DNA of 64,000 nt from Roseateles_B sp041905785. Its GTDB lineage: Bacteria; Pseudomonadota; Gammaproteobacteria; Burkholderiales; Burkholderiaceae_C. How positions within the stretch are numbered: position 1 is the stretch's first letter; every line of letters starts with the position of its first letter. Below the pieces are notes generated by a model, which saw only the letters and a program-made list of their open reading frames with translations, was not told the origin of the DNA and ran no database searches. Below are positions 53,286 to 61,004 of this stretch, one piece after another. The translations under genes were made by a program, and so were the position numbers. The DNA is taken from NCBI GenBank assembly GCA_041905785.1, contig JAYRKJ010000023.1, forward strand, positions 1-64,000, written 5' to 3'.

Positions 53286-54182
53286 ATGAGCGAGCCCGCG
53301 GCCGTGATCGAGCGCATCTGCACGGTGGGCTGCGAAGGCTTGCGCCTGCCCGGCGTGCTGAGCCTGCCCGCAACCCGCACGCCCCGCCTGGGCGTCATCG
53401 TGCTGGTGGGGGGACCGCAGTACCGGATCGGCGCCCATCGCTTCTTCGTCAGCCTGGCGCGCCGCTTGGCCGGCCAGGGCGCCGCGGTGCTGCGTTTCGA
53501 TCACCGCGGCATGGGTGACGCGCCGGGCGAGGCCGCCGGCTTCGAGCACCTCGACCCTGAAATCGACGCCGCCATCGCCGCGCTGAAGCAGTCCTGCCCG
53601 GAGCTGCAGCAGGTGCTGCTCTGGGGCTTGTGCGACGGCGCCTCGGCCGCCCTGCTGCATGCCCGCCGCGGGGATGGGCGCGTGGCCGGTCTGCTGCTGG
53701 CCAACCCCTGGGTGCGCAACGCCCAGAGCCTGGCCCAGGCCCGGACGCGGCACTACTACCCCGGCCGCCTGGCCAGCGGCGACTTCTGGCGCCGTTTGCT
53801 CTCCGGTCAGGTGCGCTGGAGCAGCCTGCGTACCGCCCTGGACGCCGTGGGCCGAAGCATGGCCGCCGGCACGCCGTCGGACGATTTCCGTGCCGGCATG
53901 CGCGAAGGCCTGGCACGTTTTCAAGGCCCGGTCTTGTGCCTGCTGTCCGGCGCCGACCTGACGGCCCAGGAATTCTTCGAAACCCTGCGCGAGCCCGCCT
54001 GGGCCGCGCTCGGCGGCCGACCCGGCTTGCGCCTGCAATGGCTGGATGGCGCCGACCATACCTTTTCCGACCCCGAGCACCGCGCTGCCGCCCTGGCCTT
54101 GAGTTCGCAATGGCTGCAAGGTTTTCTTGCGCCAGAGGCCGCCGCGCGCGAATGCCCGACCAACGATCAAGCCGTTACCTGA
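53286..54182 (+). CDS. alpha/beta hydrolase, exosortase A-associated hydrolase 1 type
   Basis: This 298-residue alpha/beta hydrolase has an elbow GLCDGAS with a cysteine nucleophile (C116) instead of serine, as in dienelactone-hydrolase-like enzymes. FDHRGMGDAPGE is the loop near the oxyanion hole, and the acid and His are expected near DLTAQE and GADHTFSD. The start at 53286 has AAGGAT six bases upstream; an earlier ATG at 53250 is less likely. It may release or transfer the ACP-bound acyl group, which is inference from the neighbouring genes. Confidence 0.85.
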   Translation: MSEPAAVIERICTVGCEGLRLPGVLSLPATRTPRLGVIVLVGGPQYRIGAHRFFVSLARRLAGQGAAVLRFDHRGMGDAPGEAAGFEHLDPEIDAAIAALKQSCPELQQVLLWGLCDGASAALLHARRGDGRVAGLLLANPWVRNAQSLAQARTRHYYPGRLASGDFWRRLLSGQVRWSSLRTALDAVGRSMAAGTPSDDFRAGMREGLARFQGPVLCLLSGADLTAQEFFETLREPAWAALGGRPGLRLQWLDGADHTFSDPEHRAAALALSSQWLQGFLAPEAAARECPTNDQAVT

Positions 54183-54203
54183 ATCAAGAGGGAGTGACTC
54201 CGC

Positions 54204-55388
54204 ATGTTGAACGCAGCCAAACAGCTTCTCCGCAACTGGCGTGAGCAGGCCAGCCTGCCGGCCCAGGCCAAGGCCGAAGCCGCCAAGGATGCACGCGGTC
54301 TGCCCCAGCAGGATCCGGGCATAGACGCCGCGGTGTCGGCCGCGCTGCAGTGGCTGAAGCGGGCCCAGGACCAATCCGCCTCGCACGATGGCGGCGTGGC
54401 GCGCGACTACAGCCTCAAAGGCGGCTGGGCGGTGTCCTACCCCGAGACCACCGGCTACATCGTCTCCACGATGATCGACTGCGGCCAGCGCTTCCAAGAC
54501 CAGGACGCCCTGGACCGCGCCCGCCGCATGCTGGACTGGCTGGTGTCCATCCAGTTCCCCGAAGGCGGCTTCATGGGCGGCAAGATCAACGCCACGCCGC
54601 GCGTGCCCGTCACCTTCAACACCGGCCAGATCCTGATCGGCCTGGCCAGCGGCGTGGCCGCCTTCGGCGAGGCCTACCTGGCCCCCATGAACATGGCCGC
54701 CGTCTTCCTGCGCGACTCGCTGGACGCCGACGGCTGCTGGCGCAAGCACGCCACGCCCTTTGCCGAGCGCGGCGACAAGACCTACGAGACCCACGTGTCC
54801 TGGGGCCTGTTCGAAGCCGCCCGCCATGTGCCCGAGCAGGGTTACGCCGAGGCGGCGCTGCGCCAGGTCGAGTGGGCCTTCAGCCAGCAGCAGGCCAACG
54901 GCTGGCTGGCCAACTGCTGCCTGAACATGCCCGCGACGCCGCTCACCCACACCCTGGGCTATGCGCTGCGCGGCTTCATGGAAGCCCACCGCTTCACGCA
55001 GGACGCGCACATCCTGCGTCGCGCCATCAAAACCGCCGACGGCCTGATGACGGCGCTGCGCCCCGACGGCTTCATCCCCGGCCGGCTCAAGCCCGACTGG
55101 TCCGCCGCGGTGGACTGGTCCTGCCTGACCGGCGAGGTCCAGATCGCGCACAGCTGGCTGATGCTTTATGAGCTGACCGGTGATCGCAAGTACCGCGACG
55201 CCGCCAAGCTGGCCAACCGCTATGTGCGCCGGGCCATCGCCATCAACGGTCCCGAGGACCAGCGCGGCGGGGTGAAGGGATCCTTCCCCGTGGATGGCGA
55301 CTACGGCCAGTGGGAATACCTCAATTGGGCCGCCAAATTCATGATCGACGCCAATCTGCTGGAGCAGGACATCGATGGCCGCGCCTGA
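54204..55388 (+). CDS. unrecognised protein, probable alpha/alpha-toroid
   Basis: This 394-residue cytoplasmic protein has no signal peptide. Repeated helical hairpins each carry a Gly/Trp/aromatic signature: GGWAVSYPETTGY, FPEGGFMGGKINATPRVPVTFNTGQ, HVSWGLFEAARH, CLTGEVQIAHSWLMLYELTGDRKYRDAA and GQWEYLNWAAKF. That periodicity fits an (alpha/alpha)6 barrel, as in glycan lyases, epimerases and terpene cyclase-like folds. I cannot assign a family. Conserved-looking acidic and aromatic residues suggest an enzyme. It overlaps the AAC(3)-like gene by 14 bases, so they are tightly coupled. Confidence 0.8.
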   Translation: MLNAAKQLLRNWREQASLPAQAKAEAAKDARGLPQQDPGIDAAVSAALQWLKRAQDQSASHDGGVARDYSLKGGWAVSYPETTGYIVSTMIDCGQRFQDQDALDRARRMLDWLVSIQFPEGGFMGGKINATPRVPVTFNTGQILIGLASGVAAFGEAYLAPMNMAAVFLRDSLDADGCWRKHATPFAERGDKTYETHVSWGLFEAARHVPEQGYAEAALRQVEWAFSQQQANGWLANCCLNMPATPLTHTLGYALRGFMEAHRFTQDAHILRRAIKTADGLMTALRPDGFIPGRLKPDWSAAVDWSCLTGEVQIAHSWLMLYELTGDRKYRDAAKLANRYVRRAIAINGPEDQRGGVKGSFPVDGDYGQWEYLNWAAKFMIDANLLEQDIDGRA

Positions 55389-56307
55389 CATCAAGGAGCG
55401 CCTCAAGGCGCCGATCCGGCGCATGCTGAACTGGTGGCGCGCCCGCCGGCGCAGCGCCGAGCTCAAGGCCGAGATGCCGCATACGTCCAAGGCCGAGATC
55501 ATCGCCGGCCTGCGCGCCATGGGCATTGTTCCCGGCGACACGGTGATGCTGCACTCCTCGCTCAAGAGCCTGGGCTATGTCGAGGGCGGCCCCACTGCGG
55601 TGCTGGAGGCCATCCACGAAGCCATCAGCCCGGGCGGCACCCTGGTCGTGCCGACCTATTACCTGCCCGGCGGCACCATCTTCGCCACCTGCCAGATGCA
55701 GGGCTATGTGTTCGACCCGCGCGAGCACGGCTCCAACCTGGGCGCCCTACCCGCGGCCTTCCTGAAGATGCCCGGCATTCGGCGCAGCATCCATCCGACG
55801 CACTCGGTCTCGGCACTGGGGCCGCTGGCCCAGGACATCGTCGGCCGGCACCACCTCGCCCCCTCGGTCTGCGGCGAAGGCTCGCCCTGGGAGCGCTGCC
55901 TGCACCACAAGGCCAAGATCCTGGGACTGGGCATCAGCATGGGGCCGGTGACCTTCTACCACCTGCTCGAAGACCTGATGGACGAGCGCTTCCCGCTGCC
56001 GGTGCGCATGGCGCAGACCTTCCAGATGCCCTGCAGGGATTGGGACGGGCGGGACATCCAGGTGCCCGTGCGTCCGCTGGATCCTGCCTTCCAGGGTCAG
56101 CGCATCGACCACAAGTCGCGCGCCGACCTGCGCCAGCACTTCTATGAACGCTACCAGGCCGCGGGCATCCTGCACGCCGGCCAGGTGGGTCCGGCCCGCT
56201 CCTGGTGGATCCGCGCCGACGACTTCTACCGCCATCTGGAGCAGGACGCGCTGCAGGGGCTCACCATCTACACCACGGCCGAGGAGCTGGCGCGCCTGCG
56301 GGCCTGA
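55375..56307 (+). CDS. AAC(3)-family acetyltransferase-like protein
   Basis: This 310-residue protein matches the aminoglycoside N3-acetyltransferase fold: VMLHSSLKSLGYVEGGP (about 57-73), GGTLVVPTYY, and SIHPTHSVSALGP (about 138-150) with the His/Ser residues of the acyl-CoA site. Placed in a glycan/acyl-carrier operon, it more likely acylates an amino sugar or amine than an antibiotic. The ATG lies inside the previous gene. An N-terminal basic helix (about 7-30) could mediate membrane association. Confidence 0.88.
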   Translation: MAAPDIKERLKAPIRRMLNWWRARRRSAELKAEMPHTSKAEIIAGLRAMGIVPGDTVMLHSSLKSLGYVEGGPTAVLEAIHEAISPGGTLVVPTYYLPGGTIFATCQMQGYVFDPREHGSNLGALPAAFLKMPGIRRSIHPTHSVSALGPLAQDIVGRHHLAPSVCGEGSPWERCLHHKAKILGLGISMGPVTFYHLLEDLMDERFPLPVRMAQTFQMPCRDWDGRDIQVPVRPLDPAFQGQRIDHKSRADLRQHFYERYQAAGILHAGQVGPARSWWIRADDFYRHLEQDALQGLTIYTTAEELARLRA

Positions 56308-56328
56308 GGCCAGGCGCAGATTCCATCG

Positions 56329-57789
56329 ATGCAGATCCGCGACCGCTTTCTCCATGGCCTGAAATGGTCCGCCATCGGCAAGCTGCTGAGCCAACTGCTC
56401 AGCTGGGGCGCCACCATCATGGTGATGCGCCTGCTGAAGACCGAAGACTATGGCCTGATGGCGATGACCATGATGGTCGTCACCCTGCTGTCCAACCTGA
56501 ACGAATTCGGCTTCGGCGCGGCCCTGGTACGCGGCGAGACCCTGGATCGCCGCGTCTGCGGCGCCGTGTTCGGCGCCATGCTGCTGGTGGCGGGCGCGCT
56601 GAACCTCGCGCTCTGGCTGGCGGCCCATCCGCTGGCGATGTTCTTCAACGAGCCGCGCCTGGCGGACCTGCTCAGACCCGCCGGACTGATCTTTCTGATC
56701 GCGGCGCTGAGCACGGTGCCGGAGTCCGTGCTGCGGCGGGAGATGGACTTCAAGGCCATCGCCTATGCCGACATCGCCTCTGTTGTCGCCACCAGCATCG
56801 CCGCGCTGGGCCTGGCCTTCGCCGGCATGGGCGTCTGGTCCCTGCTGCTGGCCAATCTGCTGGGCAGCCTGGTCCGCTCGCTGCTGCTGCACCTGCAGTG
56901 CCCGACACGGGTCTGGCCCAATGCCGACTTCCAGCAGCTGCGGGGCCTGCTGCGCTACGGGAGCAACCTGACGGCCAGCCGCTTCACCTGGTGGTTCATG
57001 TCCCAGGTCGATGTGCTGATCGGCGCGAAGCTGCTGAGCACGGCCGCGCTGGGGCTGTACTCGGTGGCCCTGAATCTGGCCTCGCTGCCGCTGCAGAAGT
57101 CCATGCAGGTGGTCAACCAGGTGGCTTTCAGCGCCATCGCCAAGCTCAAGAACAGCGGGCAGCCGGTGCAGCAGGAACTGCTCAGGGGCCTGCATGCCTT
57201 GAACCTGCTGGCTCTGCCCGGCTGCATTTTGCTGGCCCTGCTGGCCCAGCCGCTGGTGGCCTTGCTGATCGGCGCCAAATGGGTGGCGGCAGCACCGGCC
57301 TTGCAGCTGATCGCGCTGGCCGTCCCCGTGCGGCTCTGCAGCGCGATCCTTGCGACGGCGCTGATCGCCACCGGCCATGCCGGCACCGACTTCAAGAACA
57401 CGCTCAGCGGCGCGGTGGTGATGCCGCTGGGCTTTGTGCTGGGCGGCATGCTCTGGGGCGCCAACGGCCTGGCGGCGGCCTGGACTGCGGGCGTCCCCCT
57501 GGTGTTCATCCTGAACTTCCCCCGCAGCGCCCGCTTGCTAGACTTGTCGTGGCTGCCATTGCTGAGGACCTTCCGCTCCGGCCTGCTGGCCTGCATTCCC
57601 CTGGTGGGTGTCGTGTGGGTCACGCTGGCCGCGATGCCGGCCCAGCCGCTGTGGCAGCTGCTCGTGCCGGGTGCGGCGGGCGTGTTGAGCTATGTGCTCG
57701 CGCTGCTCGCCGTGGACAGCGCTTTCCGGCATTGGCTGCGCGGGCTTCTCGACGCGCGACGGGCCGCTCGTTTGAACAAGGATTCGTAA
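56329..57789 (+). CDS. Wzx-like polysaccharide/lipid-linked oligosaccharide flippase
   Basis: This 486-residue inner-membrane protein has 12-14 hydrophobic segments and the MOP-superfamily start FLHGLKWSAIGKLLSQLLSWGATI. The YADIASVVATSIAALGLAF segment and the repeated helix pairs fit the oligosaccharide flippases of capsule and exopolysaccharide loci. It would move the lipid-linked product to the periplasmic side. The stop overlaps the next start (TAATG at 57787-57791). Confidence 0.9.
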   Translation: MQIRDRFLHGLKWSAIGKLLSQLLSWGATIMVMRLLKTEDYGLMAMTMMVVTLLSNLNEFGFGAALVRGETLDRRVCGAVFGAMLLVAGALNLALWLAAHPLAMFFNEPRLADLLRPAGLIFLIAALSTVPESVLRREMDFKAIAYADIASVVATSIAALGLAFAGMGVWSLLLANLLGSLVRSLLLHLQCPTRVWPNADFQQLRGLLRYGSNLTASRFTWWFMSQVDVLIGAKLLSTAALGLYSVALNLASLPLQKSMQVVNQVAFSAIAKLKNSGQPVQQELLRGLHALNLLALPGCILLALLAQPLVALLIGAKWVAAAPALQLIALAVPVRLCSAILATALIATGHAGTDFKNTLSGAVVMPLGFVLGGMLWGANGLAAAWTAGVPLVFILNFPRSARLLDLSWLPLLRTFRSGLLACIPLVGVVWVTLAAMPAQPLWQLLVPGAAGVLSYVLALLAVDSAFRHWLRGLLDARRAARLNKDS

Positions 57790-59483
57790 TGGCGATTTTC
57801 TTTGCGGCCGTCGGCGGCTCGACGGAGGACCTGCGGCGGCTCCAGGCCGCGGCCTCCGCAGCCATGGGCCGTGAATTGCCCCCGCACGCCATCGAGGCGG
57901 TGGAGGCGCCCGGCCTGTTTGCCGTGTGGCATGCCCTGGGCATCTGGGCCCCTGTCTCGCACCATCGCCTGCATGACGATGCCCTGGCCATCCTGGCGGG
58001 CGAACCCATCGTGCACGCCGATGGGCCGCGCCTGGCGCAGACCGAGGCCCTGGCCCGCTTCGCGGCCGGCGACCTGACGCAGCTGTTGCGTCAGTCCCAC
58101 GGCACCTTCTGCGGCGTGCGCCTGGACCTGCGGCATGCAACGCTGGAGGCCTTCACCGACAAGCTCGGCGTGCGCGCGCTTTACACCGGCCAGCACCGCG
58201 GCATCCACTTCTTCACCAATGCGCGCTGGCTGCTGCAGGGCATGGGCAGCGCCATCGCGCTGGAGCCCGATCCCCAAGGCGTGCTGGAAATCGCCTCCAT
58301 GGCCTTTCCGCTGGCCGAGCGCACCCGCTACCTCGGCATCCGGGCCGCCTACGGTGCCGAGCTGATCGAAGCCACCGCCGCCGGTGCGCACCGCAAAACC
58401 TACCATGACTGGCAAGACCTGACCCCGCTCGACGCCGGCAGACCCTACGAGGCCGAGCTCTACGAGACCTTCCTGCAAGCGGTGCGCGACCGCCAGGGCG
58501 AGGCGCCGGAGCAGACGGCCTTTCTGTCCGGCGGCATGGACTCGCGCCTCATCGCTGCGAGCCTGGTCCACAGCGGCGTGCGCCTCAACACCCTCAACTT
58601 CGCGCCCAGCGACACCCAGGACCTCACCTTCGGCCGCATGGCTGCTGCGGCCCTGGGCACCCGGCACTTCGAGTTCCCGCTGGGGCCGGACAACTTCGAC
58701 AGCAAGCAGATCCAGACCATCGCCGCCTGGAAGGCTCAGGATGGCGGGCGCAGCTTCGACCGGCGCATCTGGTCCGGCGATGGCGGCAGCGTGGGCCTGG
58801 GCCACGTCTACCTGGACGAGCAGATCGTCCGTCTGGCCGGCGAGCGCCGCTATGACGAGGCGGCAGAACTGCTGTGCCGCAAGAACAAATGGGGCGTGCC
58901 GGCGCGTGCCCTGCGCCCGCGCTATCGCGAGCTGGCCCGGCGTCTGCAGGCCGAGGTGGCGGCCGAGCTGCGCCGCTGGGACCGCCTGCCGGCCAAGGCG
59001 GCCTATCTTTTCCTCCTGCTGAACGACCAGCGGCGCCACCTTATCGGGCATTTCGAGACCGTGCACAAGAAGGGCTTCGACTTCGCCCTGCCCTTCTTCG
59101 ACGCCCGCTTCATCGCCAAGGTGATCGCCGGGCCCAATGAAGAGCTGCTGAGCCATCGCGTCTACAACCGCATCCTCACGGCGCTGCCCGGCCCCATCGC
59201 GCAAGTCCCCTGGCAGGCCTACCCTGGCCATGAGCCCTGCCCCGTGCCGGTGCCGCAGGAGCTGAAGCTGCGCTATCAGTGGGAGGCCTGCTACGACGAG
59301 GACGACACGCAGATGCTCAAGGACCAGCACACGGCCCATTGCCTGCGCTCGGCACTGCAGCCCCAGAGCCCCATGCTGTCGCGCGGCAATCTGCTGGCGG
59401 CCTGGGTGCTGACCAAGTCCGGCCTGCGCGACCAGTCCTTCTACGGCCGCTACGCGCAGGCGGTGGAGCAGGCCAGCCGCTGA
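57789..59483 (+). CDS. asparagine synthetase-like ATP-dependent ligase
   Basis: This 564-residue protein has the C-terminal ATP-pyrophosphatase domain of asparagine synthetase (PP-loop SGGMDS, 247-252). The N-terminal half looks like a glutaminase (Ntn) domain, but it begins MAIFFAAV and has no Cys2 nucleophile, so it cannot hydrolyse glutamine in the standard way. Such paralogues (beta-lactam-synthetase-like, or AsnH types in exopolysaccharide loci) form amide bonds with other amine donors. It is the last gene of the operon, followed by a strong bidirectional terminator. Confidence 0.85.
   Translation: MAIFFAAVGGSTEDLRRLQAAASAAMGRELPPHAIEAVEAPGLFAVWHALGIWAPVSHHRLHDDALAILAGEPIVHADGPRLAQTEALARFAAGDLTQLLRQSHGTFCGVRLDLRHATLEAFTDKLGVRALYTGQHRGIHFFTNARWLLQGMGSAIALEPDPQGVLEIASMAFPLAERTRYLGIRAAYGAELIEATAAGAHRKTYHDWQDLTPLDAGRPYEAELYETFLQAVRDRQGEAPEQTAFLSGGMDSRLIAASLVHSGVRLNTLNFAPSDTQDLTFGRMAAAALGTRHFEFPLGPDNFDSKQIQTIAAWKAQDGGRSFDRRIWSGDGGSVGLGHVYLDEQIVRLAGERRYDEAAELLCRKNKWGVPARALRPRYRELARRLQAEVAAELRRWDRLPAKAAYLFLLLNDQRRHLIGHFETVHKKGFDFALPFFDARFIAKVIAGPNEELLSHRVYNRILTALPGPIAQVPWQAYPGHEPCPVPVPQELKLRYQWEACYDEDDTQMLKDQHTAHCLRSALQPQSPMLSRGNLLAAWVLTKSGLRDQSFYGRYAQAVEQASR
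58414..58426 (+). repeat. recurring 13-mer AAGACCTGACCCC, exact copy 3
   Basis: This copy lies inside the plus-strand asparagine-synthetase-like gene, encoding part of WQDLTPLD. It is the same strand and 13-mer as copies 1 and 2. Confidence 0.6.
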
Positions 59484-59504
59484 GCGGCGCCGCGCCTCAA
59501 GCGC

Positions 59505-59532
59505 AAAGGGCGGCCCGCGGGCCGCCCTTTTC
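59505..59532. terminator. bidirectional terminator between the glycan operon and bkd
   Basis: AAAGGGCGGCCC (59505-59516) and GGGCCGCCCTTT (59519-59530) form a perfect 12-base stem with a 2-base centre, extended by the outer GCGC.../...GCGC bases. It separates two convergent operons. Confidence 0.9.
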
Positions 59533-59551
59533 TTTGCGCTGCAGCGCTTCG

Positions 59552-60901
59552 TCAGTCGATGAACAGCGTGGCCGGCGCTTCGAGCTGGGCGCGGATGGAC
59601 TGAATGAACTCGGCCGCATCCTGGCCGTCCACCACGCGGTGGTCGAAGGACGAGGACAGGTTCATCAGCAGTCGCGCCACCACCTGGCCGCTCCTGAACA
59701 TGGGCCGCTCGATGATGCGGTTCACGCCCAGGATGCCCACCTCGGGATGGTTGATCACCGGCGTGGTGACGATGCCGCCCAAGGGCCCGAGGCTGGAGAT
59801 GGTGAAGGTGGAGCCGCTGAGCTCGTCCCGCGTGGCCTTGCCGGTGCGGGCCACCTCGGCCAGGCGGCGGATCTCGGCCGCGCAGCTCCAGAGGTCCATC
59901 GCCTCGGCATGGCGAAGCACGGGCACCATCAGGCCGGACGGCGTCTGCGCGGCAATGCCCAGGTGCATGGCCTCGTAGCGGTTGACCACGCCGGCCTCGT
60001 CGTCGAAGCGGGCGTTGATCTGCGGAAAGTCGCGCAGCGATCGGCACACGGCGCGCACCAGCAGGGGCAGCACGGTCAGCTTGCCGCGGGTCTTGCCGTG
60101 CAGGGCGTTGAGGCGTTCGCGCAGGGCTTCCAGCTCGGTGACGTCCACCTCCTCCACATAGCTGAAGTGCGGGATGCGGCGCTTGCTCTCCTGCATCTTC
60201 TCGGCAATCTTGCGGCGCAGGCCGGTGACCTTGCTGGCCTCGATGCCGTCGCCGCGGGGCGAGACCAGGTGGCGCTCGCTGGGCCGCACGGGCGCGGCCG
60301 TCACAGCCCCGGGCACGTTCACGAAGGGCGAGCCGCTGCCCGGCTGCAGGCCCTGCGGATGCGCGGCGGCAAACGCCTCCACGTCTGCATGCACGATGCG
60401 GCCGGCCGTGCCGGTGGCGCGCACCTGGGCCAGGTCCACGCCCAGCTCCCAGGCCCGGCGACGGACCGAGGGCGAGGCGATGGGGCGGGCACCCGGCGCC
60501 GCAGGCGCCGCCGGCGTGTGGGCGGCCACCGGCGCTGCCACCGGCGCTGCCACCGGCTTGGCGGGCGCCACCGCCGGCGCCGGTGCCGTCGCGGGCACCG
60601 GTGCGACGACAGGCGCAGCCGCAGGCGCGGCGGCGGGGGCGGTCTCCACGGGCGCCGCGCCCTCGATCGCGATCTCGATCAAGGCCGAGCCCACGCGCAT
60701 CACCGCGCCGGCCTCCGCACCCAGGCGCTGGACCACGCCCTTGACCGGCGAGGGGATCTCCACCGTGGCCTTGTCCGTCATCACGTCCGCGACGACCTGG
60801 TCCTCGCGCACCACATCGCCCGGCTTCACGTGCCAGGCCACCAACTCGACTTCGACGATGCCTTCGCCGATGTCGGGCATCTTGATCGTATGAATACTCA
60901 T
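59552..60901 (-). CDS. bkdB: branched-chain 2-oxoacid dehydrogenase E2 (lipoyl acyltransferase)
   Basis: This 449-residue E2 subunit has one lipoyl domain (lipoyl K44 in VMTDKATVEIPS), a long Ala/Pro/Val linker, a peripheral subunit-binding domain (ASPSVRRRAWELGVDLAQV) and a catalytic domain ending SSFDHRVVDGQDAAEF with the active-site His and Asp. The start at 60901 has GGAGG close upstream; a TTG codon one position earlier is not needed. It transfers branched acyl groups to CoA. Confidence 0.93.
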   Translation of the reverse strand: MSIHTIKMPDIGEGIVEVELVAWHVKPGDVVREDQVVADVMTDKATVEIPSPVKGVVQRLGAEAGAVMRVGSALIEIAIEGAAPVETAPAAAPAAAPVVAPVPATAPAPAVAPAKPVAAPVAAPVAAHTPAAPAAPGARPIASPSVRRRAWELGVDLAQVRATGTAGRIVHADVEAFAAAHPQGLQPGSGSPFVNVPGAVTAAPVRPSERHLVSPRGDGIEASKVTGLRRKIAEKMQESKRRIPHFSYVEEVDVTELEALRERLNALHGKTRGKLTVLPLLVRAVCRSLRDFPQINARFDDEAGVVNRYEAMHLGIAAQTPSGLMVPVLRHAEAMDLWSCAAEIRRLAEVARTGKATRDELSGSTFTISSLGPLGGIVTTPVINHPEVGILGVNRIIERPMFRSGQVVARLLMNLSSSFDHRVVDGQDAAEFIQSIRAQLEAPATLFID

Positions 60902-61004
60902 CAAACCTCCTGCCGGACCGCAAAGGCGCGGCCCTGCTGCGCCAAGCGGCGCGATTGCTCACCAGCGGCAGCGTTGGCGCTGCACTGCTGCATGGGTCTC
61001 ATGC

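Noticed and set aside
48622..59550. Genomic island bounded by tRNA-Ser direct repeats
   Set aside because: I looked for the tRNA 3' end sequence near 59.5 kb and found none, and there is no integrase gene. The island idea is kept only as a weak possibility.
57690..60962. Open frame of about 1090 codons on the minus strand covering the Asn-synthetase-like gene and bkdB
   Set aside because: It overlaps well-supported genes in other frames or strands and has no recognisable domain.
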